Assembly: GCA_016192105.1 (NCBI GenBank)
Contig: JACPUV010000001.1
Span: 1 to 58,416 of the forward strand
Direction of reading: 5' to 3'
DNA: 58,416 nt
From: Sphingobacteriales bacterium
Lineage (GTDB): Bacteria > Bacteroidota > Bacteroidia > Chitinophagales > Chitinophagaceae
Shown one piece after another: positions 1 through 9,122 of this stretch. The notes beneath the pieces were generated by a model. The model was not told the origin of the DNA. It searched no databases and saw nothing but the letters and a program-made list of their open reading frames with translations. How positions within the stretch are numbered: the stretch's first letter is position 1; each line of letters opens with the position of its first letter. A program made the position numbers and the translations under genes.

Positions 1-233
1 ATATTCTGCCCTAGGGTTGGATTCCTTTGCGCCCTCTGCGCCTCCGCGGCTCAGCTGATTTTACACGCAGCTTTCCCCCCAGTTATTTTATATTCTGCCC
101 TAGGGTTGGATTCCTTTGCGCCCTCTGCGCCTCCGCGGCTCAGCTGATTTTACCCGCAGTTTTCCCTCCAGTTATTTTATATTCTGCCCTAGGGCTGGAT
201 TCCTTTGCGCCCTCTGCGCCTCCGCGGCTCAAC
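1..233. repeat. 89-bp tandem repeat, 2.6 copies
   Basis: Three copies of the same block begin at 1, 90 and 179, giving a period of exactly 89 bp; the third stops after about 55 bp. Each copy starts ATATTCTGCCCTAGGG, passes through a pyrimidine-rich CTCTGCGCCTCCGCGGCTC core and ends in CAGTTATTTT. The core resembles the repeat block at 22.7-23.15 kb, so this is one family of dispersed intergenic repeat. The short frames that read through it are in several registers and do not look coding. Confidence 0.9.
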
Positions 234-408
234 TAAAAAGCGATTTTAGCTGCCTGACTATTCAAAAAATTTTACCCGGTTGTATCCCAGTTTCCGTTAT
301 TTACTCGCTTGTCCCCCCGGAAAAAAACAGTAAACCGGGGTTATAATACAGCCTTGCCTGAACCATTGTTTTAAAACAGATTTCTATTTTCATAGAAACA
401 TCTGTTTT

Positions 409-798
409 ATGACCAAAGATCAACTAAATGACCTGGGCGCTGAAATCCTGGATGCCTGTATAGCTGTACACATAGAACTGGGGCCCGGTTTGCTGGAGAC
501 TGTATATAAAACGGCTTTGCTCATAGAACTGGGCCTCCGGGGCATCCCCTGTGAAGAGGAAGTCAGGATACAGGTATTTTATAAAGGGATGGATACCAGG
601 AAGTATTTTGATATCGACCTGCTTGTTTGCGGAGAAATCGTTCTGGAACTAAAAGCTGTCAAGGAAATGAACCCCTATTTTGAAGCGAAACTGATCAATC
701 ACCTCAGGCTCAGCGATAAAAAATTAGGCTACCTGGTCAATTTTAACGTAGTAAGATTAAAAGATGGTTTCCGGAGATTTGTAAATAAGTTATATTAG
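409..798 (+). CDS. GxxExxY family protein
   Basis: This 129-residue protein carries the family signature near residues 23-33 (GPGLLETVY), a central ELKAV segment that resembles the last strand of a PD-(D/E)xK nuclease fold, and the conserved ending LVNFNVVRLKDGFRRFVN. The family is common in Bacteroidota and other environmental bacteria, usually as a lone gene near mobile or repeated DNA. Its biochemical role is not established; a nuclease-like fold is an inference from the motif pattern. It sits just after a tandem repeat and before a flavin-binding enzyme to which it has no obvious link. The ATG start is the first in frame and gives the usual family length. Confidence 0.85.
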   Translation: MTKDQLNDLGAEILDACIAVHIELGPGLLETVYKTALLIELGLRGIPCEEEVRIQVFYKGMDTRKYFDIDLLVCGEIVLELKAVKEMNPYFEAKLINHLRLSDKKLGYLVNFNVVRLKDGFRRFVNKLY

Positions 799-857
799 CC
801 GGCAGTAAACTAAAATCTACCGCTCAGCAACCGGCAAAGCGATCAAAAAATCAGAAG

Positions 858-1736
858 ATGATTCTCGACCTGAAAAACCTTAACCCGGCGGAAAAACAAT
901 ATTACCTGCAGCATGTGGTGGCGCCCCGCCCCATCTGTTTTGCCTCTACTGTTGATAAAGCAGGTAATGTAAATCTCAGTCCCTTCAGTTTTTTCAACCT
1001 TTTTTCGTCTAATCCACCCATTCTCGTTTTCTCTCCCTCAAGAAGAGTCAGGGATAATACCACCAAACATACCCTGCAAAATGTACTGGAAGTACCGGAA
1101 GTGGTGATCAATATTGTTACATACGAAATGGTACAACAGGTCTCCCTCGCCAGTTGTGAGTTCCCGAAAGAAATGAATGAATTTACCAAGGCGGGTTTCA
1201 CTTCCGTCCCTGCCACACTGGTAAAACCACCCATGGTGAAAGAAAGCAAAGTGAATATGGAATGTAACGTGATTGAAGTAAAAGCGCTGGGAACCGGGGG
1301 TGGGGCGGGCAACCTGGTTATCTGCGAAGTAGTGCGGATGCATATTGATGATACCCTGCTGGATGAAAATAAAAAACTGGATCAGCGAAAGATCCATCAT
1401 GTGGCCCGGCTGGGGGGCGACTGGTATTGCGTGGTAAATGAGCAGAATTTATTCGAGGTGGAGAAACCCAATACCCGGCTCGGCATTGGCGTGGATGCCT
1501 TGCCTGAATCAATCAGGGCCAGTACCATTCTGACAGGAAACGACCTGGGCCGGCTGGGTAATGTGCATGAAATACCCGTTATTGACCCTTCTTTTGAGGA
1601 TGAACACCTGAAACAGATCATCCAGTACTATACCCTCAACCCGGAGGATATGGAAAAAGAGTTGCACCGGTACGCCCACCGGTTACTCAGTAACGGGAAA
1701 ACCACGGAAGCCTGGCAAGTCCTGCTGGCCGGTTAA
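858..1736 (+). CDS. Flavin reductase family protein (FMN-binding split barrel)
   Basis: The 292-residue product has the features of the flavin-reductase-like split-barrel family: VAPRPICFASTVD near residue 20, then NLSPFSFFNLFSSNPP, which contributes to the FMN site, and the central VNIVTYEM. Members bind FMN and reduce it with NAD(P)H or use it as a redox cofactor; the substrate here cannot be told. The C-terminal 90 residues, from about 200 on, extend beyond the minimal domain, as in many Bacteroidota homologues. The ATG is preceded by AGAAG, a plausible ribosome binding site. It is followed at 11 bp by the convergent end of a DUF4197 gene. Confidence 0.85.
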   Translation: MILDLKNLNPAEKQYYLQHVVAPRPICFASTVDKAGNVNLSPFSFFNLFSSNPPILVFSPSRRVRDNTTKHTLQNVLEVPEVVINIVTYEMVQQVSLASCEFPKEMNEFTKAGFTSVPATLVKPPMVKESKVNMECNVIEVKALGTGGGAGNLVICEVVRMHIDDTLLDENKKLDQRKIHHVARLGGDWYCVVNEQNLFEVEKPNTRLGIGVDALPESIRASTILTGNDLGRLGNVHEIPVIDPSFEDEHLKQIIQYYTLNPEDMEKELHRYAHRLLSNGKTTEAWQVLLAG

Positions 1737-1747
1737 AGACCTGGTAT

Positions 1748-2464
1748 TTACTGGCCGAATACTTTTTTCAGCAGATCAGAAGTCCTGGCCACCGGGTTGG
1801 ACCGGATATTGGCCTCTTCTTTGGACACCTGGTCAAACAGGGCATCCACCGCCTTTCCAACCACATAAGAAGTCAGGTCGGGGTTCACTTTTTTAAAGGT
1901 GGTGGGAAGTTTATTGTATGTGTTCATGATATCCCCGTAATACTTTGTGGCATCTGTTTTATCAAGCGAAGTTTTCACCGAAGGAGTAAAAGCGATAATC
2001 AGTTTTTGTTTGGTCTTCTCCCTGAAATAATTCGTTGCCGCATCTTTCGGTCCCTTTAGAATATTCAGGGCATCTGTCAGGGTCATTTCTTTGATCGCAT
2101 CCACAAAAATCGGTTTGGCGAAAGCCACGGCGTCTTCCGCGCCCCGGTTGATCGACAGAATGGCTTTGTCCACCTGGGCACCCATTCCCATCCCCCGTAA
2201 AGTGCTCTCCACTTTTTTGGCATCCGGCGGAAGGAGTACTTTATAGAACTCACTGCCAAAGAATCCATCGGTCTTATTCAGGTTCAGTACAGCTTTTGCC
2301 ACCCCCTGGGTCAGGGCTTCTTTAATACCCTGGCCCGCTTCATTTTCGGAAATACCGGAAACTTCGGTTTTCTTTTTAAGCAGTTTCGGAAGCGTGATCT
2401 GCGCTTGTATGGAACCGGCCACCACGAAAAAACCCAGGGAAAGAGCAATGAATTTTGTTTTCAT
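1748..2464 (-). CDS. DUF4197 protein, exported
   Basis: The 238-residue protein starts with a cleavable signal peptide (MKTKFIALSLGFFVVAGSIQAQ, cleavage after AQA/Q-like site), so it is periplasmic or surface exposed. The rest matches DUF4197: the N-terminal SENEAGQGIKEALTQGVAKAV, the central MTLTDALNILKGPKDAAT and the C-terminal repeated KYYGDIMNTYNKLPT and GKAVDALFDQVSKEEANIR. No enzymatic motif is visible and the function of the family is unknown. A paralogue lies directly upstream on the same strand with a 75-bp gap, so the two are probably cotranscribed and arose by duplication. Confidence 0.85.
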   Translation of the reverse strand: MKTKFIALSLGFFVVAGSIQAQITLPKLLKKKTEVSGISENEAGQGIKEALTQGVAKAVLNLNKTDGFFGSEFYKVLLPPDAKKVESTLRGMGMGAQVDKAILSINRGAEDAVAFAKPIFVDAIKEMTLTDALNILKGPKDAATNYFREKTKQKLIIAFTPSVKTSLDKTDATKYYGDIMNTYNKLPTTFKKVNPDLTSYVVGKAVDALFDQVSKEEANIRSNPVARTSDLLKKVFGQ

Positions 2465-2539
2465 ACTGATGAATTAATGAAAGTAAAAATAATGGCAATT
2501 CTTATCTGCAAAAAGGCTGCCGGTTATTTTGACGATATT

Positions 2540-3262
2540 TTAAGGGATTCGTTGCGTTACGGGATTATTTAACGATCCCCCAAAAACTTTCCGGAGTAAA
2601 TCCGTAGTACGGGCCGCAATATTCTGCCGTATGTTTACCTCTTCTTTGGCTACCAGGTCAAACAGGGCTTCGGTGGCCTTAGCGGTAACAAAAGAAGGCA
2701 GGTCCGGATTCAGTTTTTTGATCGTTGTGGGAAAATTATTATAGGTATTGATGAGATCCCCGTAGTATTTGGTCGCATCCAGCTTATCCAATGAATTTTT
2801 AATAACCGGTTGAAAAGCAGCAATCAGTTGCTCCGTGGTTTTTAACCGAAAAAAATGGGTGGCGCTGGTATCCCCGTTCTTTACGAGGCCAATTGCATCA
2901 CTAATGGTCATATTCTTAATAGCATCTGCAAATATGGGTTTGGCGTAACCGGCTGCATCCTCCGCGGCCCGGTTGACCTGGAGAATCGCTTTGTCGATCA
3001 TCTTGCCCATACCCAGGTCGCGCAGGGTATTCTCGATCTTTACCGCATCAGGGGGCATCAGGATCTTGTAAAAAGCATCCTTGAAAAAACCATCTTGCTT
3101 ATTGAGCCGGAGTACGGCTTTTACCAAACCCTGTCCCAACGCTTCCCTGATTCCCTCCCCGGCCTCCGCTTCGGTTACCCCGGTCCCGGTGGGTAATTTG
3201 GAAAGCAGGTCACAACTGTTCAGGGCAAAAGAAACAAGGAGCAGGAGGGTTATTTTTTTCAT
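2540..3262 (-). CDS. DUF4197 protein, lipoprotein
   Basis: This 240-residue paralogue of the next gene downstream shares the same blocks (EAEAGEGIREALGQGLVKAVL, MTISDAIGLVK, KYYGDLINTYNNFPT, FDLVAKEEVNIRQN). Its signal peptide ends in a lipobox, LLLVSFALNSC, so the protein is predicted to be lipid-anchored at residue Cys16, while the paralogue is predicted to be soluble. It also carries a short C-terminal extension (SLNNPVTQRIP) absent in the paralogue. Function is unknown. The ATG at 3262 is the only sensible start, since the signal sequence begins there. Confidence 0.85.
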   Translation of the reverse strand: MKKITLLLLVSFALNSCDLLSKLPTGTGVTEAEAGEGIREALGQGLVKAVLRLNKQDGFFKDAFYKILMPPDAVKIENTLRDLGMGKMIDKAILQVNRAAEDAAGYAKPIFADAIKNMTISDAIGLVKNGDTSATHFFRLKTTEQLIAAFQPVIKNSLDKLDATKYYGDLINTYNNFPTTIKKLNPDLPSFVTAKATEALFDLVAKEEVNIRQNIAARTTDLLRKVFGGSLNNPVTQRIP

Positions 3263-3666
3263 GGAAATGGGGGTTAATCAGGTAAAAAGGGCCCAGCCGG
3301 ATAGCAGGACCTGGCAAAGCTAAAATTTATCGCAGGAACAAACCTTTTTCTTTCTGAAAACTCTGCCTAAAGGGGGTATTTACAGCAGAACCGGGGAAAA
3401 TGCCCGGTTCCGGGGCTTATTTTGCCTCAAAACCCGGATCTTACAATGGGGACCCGGCAGCCGAAGTTTTTAGCAGGGAAGTAAAAAGATTTGAGAAACT
3501 AAAATATCTTTGCGCCGGAGCAGGCAAAGGGGTAAATTCATACCTTAGAAACAGTAACTGCTATCAGCACTCACAGATGGGGAGCAACCCGGAAAATCCC
3601 CCTTGAAAAAAGAGTACGGCGCCCATACCGAAAAGCGAGACGAGTAGGTGAACCAAAATAACTGTT
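3263..3666. other. Intergenic region with a candidate -7 box
   Basis: About 400 bp lie between the divergent DUF4197 and beta-barrel genes. No convincing gene is seen. A TATCTTTG sequence at 3505-3512 matches the Bacteroidota -7 consensus TAnnTTTG and could drive the gene starting at 3667, but no TTG was found 19 bp before it, so this is tentative. Confidence 0.35.
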
Positions 3667-4323
3667 ATGAAAAAAGTGTTATTCCTTTTGGCCGCATTTG
3701 TTTTCTGCCTGCAAATCAACGGCTTTTCCCAAAAATCAAGAGTTGGTTTCTCTACGGGGTACACCTCTTCCAATATGTATGGTAAAATTGGCGGCGAAAG
3801 GGTAACGGATGATCCGAAGTCCGGTATCAGTTTTGGTTTGCTGGTGGATGCCCCGATTGGCAAAAGCCATATCAGTTTCCAGCCCTCTTTGAATTATGTT
3901 CAGAAAGGCCGGGTTACTTTCAACGAAAACACCCGGGCCAATACGTTGAAAGAATGGATCGCAATACGTTATGCTGAACTGCATGCCAATTTCCTGTATA
4001 ACACAAACGGACCCAGAGGCAACTGGTTTATCGGTGGCGGTCCCACATTTGCTGTTGACCTGCCTTCTAAAAAGGTATCAAAAACAGATGCCCTGAAAAC
4101 AGAAACCAACCTGAACTTTGGCAAGGAATCCAACTCAGACCTGAGAGGGGTTGATTATGGCGGTAACCTGCTGACCGGCTATCGTTTAAAATGCGGTTTC
4201 TTCTTCGCTTTTAACTATACGGTGGGTATCCGGAACCTGGTTCCGGTACAGGACGGAAATGACAACAATATCAGGAACCATTGCTGGGGTATCCGCGTAG
4301 GCTTACTGATCAATAACAAATAA
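3667..4323 (+). CDS. Outer-membrane beta-barrel protein (PorT-like)
   Basis: The 218-residue protein has a signal peptide (MKKVLFLLAAFVFCLQINGFSQ) followed by alternating amphipathic strands typical of an eight-stranded PorT/OmpW-like barrel, such as RVGFSTGYTSSNMYG, SFGLLVDAPIGKSHISFQPS and the final strand CWGIRVGLLINNK. Such barrels are abundant in Bacteroidota; the cargo or role is not deducible. It is a single-gene unit: a strong stem-loop terminator follows 20 bp after the stop. Confidence 0.8.
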   Translation: MKKVLFLLAAFVFCLQINGFSQKSRVGFSTGYTSSNMYGKIGGERVTDDPKSGISFGLLVDAPIGKSHISFQPSLNYVQKGRVTFNENTRANTLKEWIAIRYAELHANFLYNTNGPRGNWFIGGGPTFAVDLPSKKVSKTDALKTETNLNFGKESNSDLRGVDYGGNLLTGYRLKCGFFFAFNYTVGIRNLVPVQDGNDNNIRNHCWGIRVGLLINNK

Positions 4324-4342
4324 GATATTTTCCAACTGCTTA

Positions 4343-4370
4343 CAAAAGCCTCCCCGCCCGGAGGCTTTTG
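4343..4370 (+). terminator. Stem-loop terminator
   Basis: A perfect 11-bp stem (CAAAAGCCTCC / GGAGGCTTTTG) with a 6-nt loop follows the beta-barrel gene and precedes T-rich sequence. It insulates that gene from the lysS promoter, which begins only four bases later. Confidence 0.85.
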
Positions 4371-4373
4371 TCT

Positions 4374-4403
4374 TTGTACCCTAATCCTGAACCAGTACCT
4401 TTG
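4374..4403 (+). promoter_or_regulatory. Bacteroidota-type promoter of lysS
   Basis: TTG at 4374-4376 is followed after exactly 19 bases by TACCTTTG at 4396-4403, matching the TTG-N19-TAnnTTTG consensus of the Bacteroidota housekeeping sigma factor. The start codon is 26 bp further on, giving a short leader. Confidence 0.8.
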
Positions 4404-4429
4404 CGGCTTTAAATTACCAGTCTGCATTC

Positions 4430-5980
4430 ATGAGCACACAACATCTATCCGAACAGGAACAATTGCGCCGGGAAAAACTGGCCGAACTGATCATTATGGG
4501 GATCGAGCCCTACCCCGCTCCCCTGTTTCCGGTCAACAACAATTCGGCTTCCATAAAAGCCAGCTTCACGGAAGAAAAAAAGGAAGAGTACCAGGATGTA
4601 TGCCTGGCCGGCCGCGTAATGAGTGTGCGGGATATGGGCAAGGCCAATTTTGCCGTGATCCAGGATGCGCATGGCAGGATACAATTATACCTGAAACGGG
4701 ATGATATCTGCCCGGGTGAAGACAAATCCCTTTATGATATTGTCTGGAAAAAACTGACCGATATCGGGGATATTATCGGGATCCGGGGCTATGTATTTAT
4801 CACCAGGACCGGCGAGACCTCTGTGCATGTGAAGGAACTGACCATGCTCAGCAAATCGCTGCGCCCTTTGCCGATCGTAAAGGAAGCCGAAGGACAGACT
4901 TTCGACGCGGTTACCGATCCCGAATTCAAATACCGGCAGCGCTATGCCGACCTGATCATCAATCCTACGGTGAAGGAAACCTTCCTGAAGCGTACCAAAC
5001 TGATCAATTCCATCCGCGAGTACCTGAATAACCAGGGCGCATTAGAAGTGGATACCCCGGTCCTGCAGAGCATTCCGGGTGGGGCAGCGGCACGCCCCTT
5101 TATCACGCATCACAATGCGCTGGATATCCCGTTGTACCTGCGTATTGCGAATGAGCTTTATTTAAAAAGGCTGATCGTCGGCGGGTTTGACTGGGTTTAT
5201 GAATTCAGCCGCAATTTCCGTAACGAGGGTATGGACCGCACCCATAACCCCGAGTTTACCATCCTTGAATTTTATACTGCGTACAAGGATTATTTCTGGA
5301 TGATGGAAACCACGGAACAATTGCTGGAAAAGGCAGCCTTGGATGTATGCGGCAATACGGATGTAACCGTAGCCGACAAGATCATTTCCTTCAAAGCGCC
5401 TTTTAAACGCATCAGCATCTATGATGCCATTAAGGAACATACCGGTTTTGATGTAAGCCGGATGAACGAGGACCAGCTGCGCTCCGTTTGCAAACAATTG
5501 CATATCCAGGTTGACAATACCATGGGCAAGGGTAAACTGATCGACGAGATCTTCGGTGGCAAATGCGAACAATATTATGTACAGCCCACTTTCATCATTG
5601 ACTACCCGGTCGAAATGAGTCCGCTTACCAAGAAGCACCGGGACAAACAAGGGCTGGTAGAACGGTTTGAACTGATCATCAACGGCAAAGAGATCGCCAA
5701 TGCGTATAGTGAACTGAATGACCCTATTGACCAGCGGGAGCGTTTTGAAGAGCAGGCAAAACTGATGGAACGAGGGGATGACGAAGCCATGTTTATCGAT
5801 TATGACTTTCTGCGCGCACTCGAATACGGGATGCCCCCCACAGCCGGCATCGGTTTCGGGATCGACCGGCTTTGCATGCTGCTGACGAATAATGTATCCA
5901 TTCAGGATGTATTGCTCTTCCCGCAAATGAGGCCGGAAAAAGGTTCAACACTGGATATTCCTGCTGAGGAAAAAGCATAG
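4430..5980 (+). CDS. lysS: Lysine--tRNA ligase, class II
   Basis: The 516-residue protein attaches lysine to tRNA-Lys. An N-terminal OB-fold for the tRNA anticodon covers about residues 55-160 ([23 protein letters not shown]). The class II catalytic core follows: motif 1 around [15 protein letters not shown], motif 2 as [20 protein letters not shown] near residue 265, and motif 3 as [15 protein letters not shown] near the end. Length and domain order match bacterial LysRS. A strong promoter and an upstream terminator mark it as an independent unit. Confidence 0.97.
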   Translation: MSTQHLSEQEQLRREKLAELIIMGIEPYPAPLFPVNNNSASIKASFTEEKKEEYQDVCLAGRVMSVRDMGKANFAVIQDAHGRIQLYLKRDDICPGEDKSLYDIVWKKLTDIGDIIGIRGYVFITRTGETSVHVKELTMLSKSLRPLPIVKEAEGQTFDAVTDPEFKYRQRYADLIINPTVKETFLKRTKLINSIREYLNNQGALEVDTPVLQSIPGGAAARPFITHHNALDIPLYLRIANELYLKRLIVGGFDWVYEFSRNFRNEGMDRTHNPEFTILEFYTAYKDYFWMMETTEQLLEKAALDVCGNTDVTVADKIISFKAPFKRISIYDAIKEHTGFDVSRMNEDQLRSVCKQLHIQVDNTMGKGKLIDEIFGGKCEQYYVQPTFIIDYPVEMSPLTKKHRDKQGLVERFELIINGKEIANAYSELNDPIDQRERFEEQAKLMERGDDEAMFIDYDFLRALEYGMPPTAGIGFGIDRLCMLLTNNVSIQDVLLFPQMRPEKGSTLDIPAEEKA

Positions 5981-6086
5981 ATACCGGGATTCGGAAGCCG
6001 GGAAGCCCGCAAGGATCAGGCTGGCAGATGGCTATGGCTTTCGCTTTTCCTGTCTTTTCCGTAAGTTGCTCAAGAAATAAACCGAA

Positions 6087-6431
6087 ATGAAACCCTTTAT
6101 TCCTGCCAAAGTTGCTGAAGTCCTTTTTGCGCTGATCATTGCGTATTTTGGTTATAACCATTTTAGCCGGGCGGGTGGCATGAGCAGCTGGGTGCCTGGC
6201 TTTATGCCGGGTGATCCAAAGATCTGGATCTATGTGGTAGGGGCCTGTTTTATACTGGCGGCTATTGCCATCCTTACAGAGATTCAAAAAGTAATGGCCT
6301 GTTACCTGCTTGCTGCTTTATTGCTGTTACTGGGCTTCCTCGTACACTGGAAGAATGGAACGCTCTCATTGGATTTCCTGAAAAATACTTCTATGGCACT
6401 GATGGCCATCCTGATCGGGAGTAAAAAATAA
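6087..6431 (+). CDS. Small integral membrane protein, DoxX-like
   Basis: The 114-residue protein is made of four predicted membrane helices (around residues 8-25, 48-66, 70-88 and 96-112) with a short polar loop (HFSRAGGMSSWVPGFMPGDP) between the first two. This pattern and length resemble small DoxX-family proteins, but no catalytic residue identifies a function. It is 106 bp downstream of lysS and ends at a terminator shared with the convergent SDR gene. Confidence 0.6.
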   Translation: MKPFIPAKVAEVLFALIIAYFGYNHFSRAGGMSSWVPGFMPGDPKIWIYVVGACFILAAIAILTEIQKVMACYLLAALLLLLGFLVHWKNGTLSLDFLKNTSMALMAILIGSKK

Positions 6432-6453
6432 TTACCGGAGATAACGGCAGGCT

Positions 6454-6487
6454 GAAAAACATTCCGCTAACCGGCGGGATGTTTTTC
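6454..6487. terminator. Bidirectional terminator
   Basis: GAAAAACATTCCGC and GGCGGGATGTTTTTC form a long stem with a 5-nt loop and one G-T pair. A-rich and T-rich flanks on either side let it serve both convergent genes (ends at 6431 and 6489). Confidence 0.8.
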
Positions 6488-6488
6488 G

Positions 6489-7307
6489 TTACACAAACAA
6501 ATCATTGTACAACTGTGCACCCGGTACCACCGAATATTTTTCCAGGTCGGTGATTCCCTCCTCCGCCAACACCTGTTCATCAATAAAAAGGTTCCCCGTG
6601 CATTCGCCCGATGAACGGCGGAGTATGGCATAAGCCGCATCAGCCAGGATGTCGGGCGTACGGCTCATATTGGCGAGCATGGTACCGCCGAGGAGGTTTC
6701 GAACCGCAGCCGTGTCAATCGTGGTACGCGGCCAGAGGGAATTGGCAGCGATCCGGTACGGTGCCAGTTCCCTGGCCCAGCCGATGGTCATCATGCTCAT
6801 ATTGTACTTGGTCAGTGTATAGGCCACATGCTTCTCAAACCATTTTGGATCGAGGTTGACGGGGGGCGACAGGGTAAGAATATGGGGATTGGATGATTTC
6901 TTCAGGCGCGGGATACAGGCCCTTGTTACAAAGAAAGTGCCCCGGACATTGATATCATGCATCAGGTCGAAGCGTTTGGGTTCGGTTTGCTCGGTAGTGG
7001 TTAAGGAAATCGCGGATGCATTATTAATGAGGATATCTATCCCCCCGAATTTCTCCAGGGTCTTATCAATCACATTTTGTACCTGGTCCTCAAAGCGAAT
7101 ATCACATTGAATCGCCAGGGCCCTGCCGCCGGCGGCTTCGATCTCAGCGGCTGCGGAAAAAATGGTGCCTCCCAGCCTGGCGTTTTCCTCCACGCTTTTG
7201 GCAGCAATCACAATATTGGCACCTTCCCTGGCTAAACGAAGGGCGATGGATTTCCCGATGCCACGGGTAGCACCGGTGATAAGGGCGGTTTTATTGGCAA
7301 ACGACAT
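6489..7307 (-). CDS. Short-chain dehydrogenase/reductase
   Basis: The 272-residue enzyme has the classical SDR layout: cofactor loop TGATRGIGKSIALRLA near residue 11, NNASA near 92, the serine of LTLSPP near 147, and catalytic YTLTK near 164. The substitution of the usual final lysine context (YxxxK is intact as YTLTK) supports activity. The region after it (WPRTTIDTAAVRNLLGG) matches the HSDL2-like subgroup, whose members act on lipid-type or unknown substrates. The gene stands alone between a terminator and a repeat-containing spacer. Confidence 0.85.
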   Translation of the reverse strand: MSFANKTALITGATRGIGKSIALRLAREGANIVIAAKSVEENARLGGTIFSAAAEIEAAGGRALAIQCDIRFEDQVQNVIDKTLEKFGGIDILINNASAISLTTTEQTEPKRFDLMHDINVRGTFFVTRACIPRLKKSSNPHILTLSPPVNLDPKWFEKHVAYTLTKYNMSMMTIGWARELAPYRIAANSLWPRTTIDTAAVRNLLGGTMLANMSRTPDILADAAYAILRRSSGECTGNLFIDEQVLAEEGITDLEKYSVVPGAQLYNDLFV

Positions 7308-7310
7308 GGC

Positions 7311-7382
7311 TGTGTTTTTCTATGTGCCACCTATTGTGACCCTATGTGTGCTATGTGTTTACAGTTGATCACATAGGCATAT
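7311..7382. repeat. CTATGTG short repeats
   Basis: The spacer between two same-strand oxidoreductase genes contains CTATGTG at three places and a reverse copy CACATAG, so an 8-bp inverted repeat (CCTATGTG ... CACATAGG) can form. It is non-coding and looks like one of several low-complexity repeat families in this genome. Confidence 0.55.
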
Positions 7383-7411
7383 AGAGCCGCACAGGCCACA
7401 TTTTTTATCAA

Positions 7412-8401
7412 TCAATATTCCGGTAAAACCGGTTTTGTCTTTACAATTCCCTCTATTTGCTGCATCACTTCATCCGTCAGCAGGGGCAAGGCATCCAGCG
7501 CTTTCAGGTTTTCATTGAGCTGTTCTTTTTTTGTAGCGCCCAGGATGGCCGTGGTAACATGCGGGTTGCGGATACACCAGGCAATACTCATCGCCGCCTG
7601 TGATATGCCCAGTTCTTTTGCCAGTGCACCAAGTCCTTTCACTTTCGTTAAGAAACTTTCCTGCATCCAGCGGTCTTTGAGCCAGTCAAACCCACTTAAA
7701 GCAAAGCGGCTGTCTTCCGGAATACCCTCATTGTATTTCCCGCTCAGCAAACCAGAAGCCAGGGGGCTCCAGATCGTGGTACCCAGCCCCACTGTATTAA
7801 AGATCGTCAGGAACTCATTCTCAATTTTATTCCGCTCCAGTAAATTGTACTGGGGTTGTTCAACCACGGGACCGATCAGTCCATACTGCTGTGCCACGCG
7901 GTGCGCCTCCATGATCTCCACCCCGCTCCATTCACTGGTTCCCCAGTAAAGAATTTTCCCCTGCTGGATGAGATGGTGCATGGTCCAAACCACTTCTTCG
8001 ATAGGTACTTTTTTATCCGGCCGGTGACAGTAATACAGGTCCAGGTATCCGGTCTGTAATCTTTCCAGTGCCTCGTGACAGGCTTCCACTATATGTTTCC
8101 GGCTCAGGCCATGCTGGTTGGGACGGTTGCCCTTTCCCCGCCAGCCCCAGAACACTTTGGAAGAAAGAACATAGGAACTGCGTTCCCAGTTCTTGTTCTT
8201 CAGCACCCGGCCCATCATTTTTTCGCTTTCACCGAGCGCATATACTTCAGCGTTATCAAAAAAATTGACTCCATGGTCATACGCAATGCCCATCAGGGTA
8301 TCCGCAATGCTGTCATCGATCTGCTTGTGAAAACTGACCCAGCTGCCGAAGGAAAGCACGCTTAGCTGGAGGCCGGTTTTGCCCATATAACGATATTCCA
8401 T
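7412..8401 (-). CDS. Aldo/keto reductase, Kv-beta/YghZ-like
   Basis: The 329-residue protein belongs to the NADPH-dependent aldo/keto reductase superfamily. Catalytic Asp, Tyr, Lys and His are visible in FFDNAEVYALGESE, VLSSKVFWG and LDLYYCHRPD. The WGTSEWSGVEI and QPQYNLLERN blocks and the ending LKALDALPLLTDEVM place it near the voltage-gated potassium channel beta-subunit type, which reduces aldehydes and methylglyoxal in bacteria. It ends 104 bp before the SDR gene on the same strand; co-transcription is possible. Confidence 0.88.
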   Translation of the reverse strand: MEYRYMGKTGLQLSVLSFGSWVSFHKQIDDSIADTLMGIAYDHGVNFFDNAEVYALGESEKMMGRVLKNKNWERSSYVLSSKVFWGWRGKGNRPNQHGLSRKHIVEACHEALERLQTGYLDLYYCHRPDKKVPIEEVVWTMHHLIQQGKILYWGTSEWSGVEIMEAHRVAQQYGLIGPVVEQPQYNLLERNKIENEFLTIFNTVGLGTTIWSPLASGLLSGKYNEGIPEDSRFALSGFDWLKDRWMQESFLTKVKGLGALAKELGISQAAMSIAWCIRNPHVTTAILGATKKEQLNENLKALDALPLLTDEVMQQIEGIVKTKPVLPEY

Positions 8402-8516
8402 AGAACAGTTTGTTATTTGTTATTTGTACCCTGCGTAACCCGTTTCACCGCGAGACCCGCTGGCAGGTTTAGGATTTGAAGTTAAGTAAAGAATGGCTAA
8501 ACGATCCGGGGTTTGT

Positions 8517-9092
8517 TTACCGGGGCATGCCATTTTCAGAAACCTTCATGTCCCCGGTGCTTTCTTTGAACATAATCCGGCTGAGATCCTGTGAAGCTTC
8601 CAGGCCCTTGCCCCCGTAAATATTTTTCCCGGGGCCATGATAAATCGCGTATTTATCCGTGTAGAACATCTTCTTAGTCTGGTCCCACCAGAGATCGGGG
8701 GAACGCAGGGTATCGCCTTTCACCGTGATCACCACCACACTGTCGCGCAGGTACACTTTATTCAGGTTTTCGTAATAGATCCCATAGCGGCAGTCCAGCC
8801 AGGTTTCCAGCTGTTTAGTACTGTCATTATAAAAATCGCAGTGCAGGCTTTGGGGAAATTCCACCGAAATCGTATCGCTGCTGGTGCGGATCATCAGGGG
8901 AGCTGTCAGCTTGGCCCTGAGTTCCCCGTCCTGGCTCATATAACTCACAACATTTTTCGCTTCTTCCCGCATCAGCACCCGGCGGGTCCAGTCGTTCAGC
9001 ACCTTGTCATCGTTTTCACAGCCCAGCATAAAAAAACAGCCTGTGATGAACAAGGCTGTCAAAAATAGTTTATGGGGTGTATTCAAAAACAT
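8517..9092 (-). CDS. lptC: LPS export protein LptC
   Basis: The 191-residue lipoprotein (lipobox FMLGC at residue 25) has the LptC pattern of a short extended beta-jellyroll: REEAKNVVSYMSQDGELRAKLTAPLM, then repeated strands such as VYLRDSVVVITVKGDTLRSPDLWWD. LptC bridges the inner-membrane LptBFG transporter to periplasmic LptA during lipopolysaccharide export. In Bacteroidota it is commonly found behind an outer-membrane protein and coaX, as here (30-bp gap to the upstream gene). Confidence 0.85.
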   Translation of the reverse strand: MFLNTPHKLFLTALFITGCFFMLGCENDDKVLNDWTRRVLMREEAKNVVSYMSQDGELRAKLTAPLMIRTSSDTISVEFPQSLHCDFYNDSTKQLETWLDCRYGIYYENLNKVYLRDSVVVITVKGDTLRSPDLWWDQTKKMFYTDKYAIYHGPGKNIYGGKGLEASQDLSRIMFKESTGDMKVSENGMPR

Positions 9093-9122
9093 CAGCAGTA
9101 AATAATGCCAAAGTTATGGGGC

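Noticed and set aside
1..233. CRISPR array at the left end
   Set aside because: The 89-bp units are directly adjacent with no spacers of constant size, and no cas genes are seen.
27..346. Two overlapping small frames at the left end
   Set aside because: They are translations of the 89-bp tandem repeat in different frames.
5162..5926. 254-residue frame opposite lysS
   Set aside because: Antisense shadow of lysS, with no own start signal or known motif.
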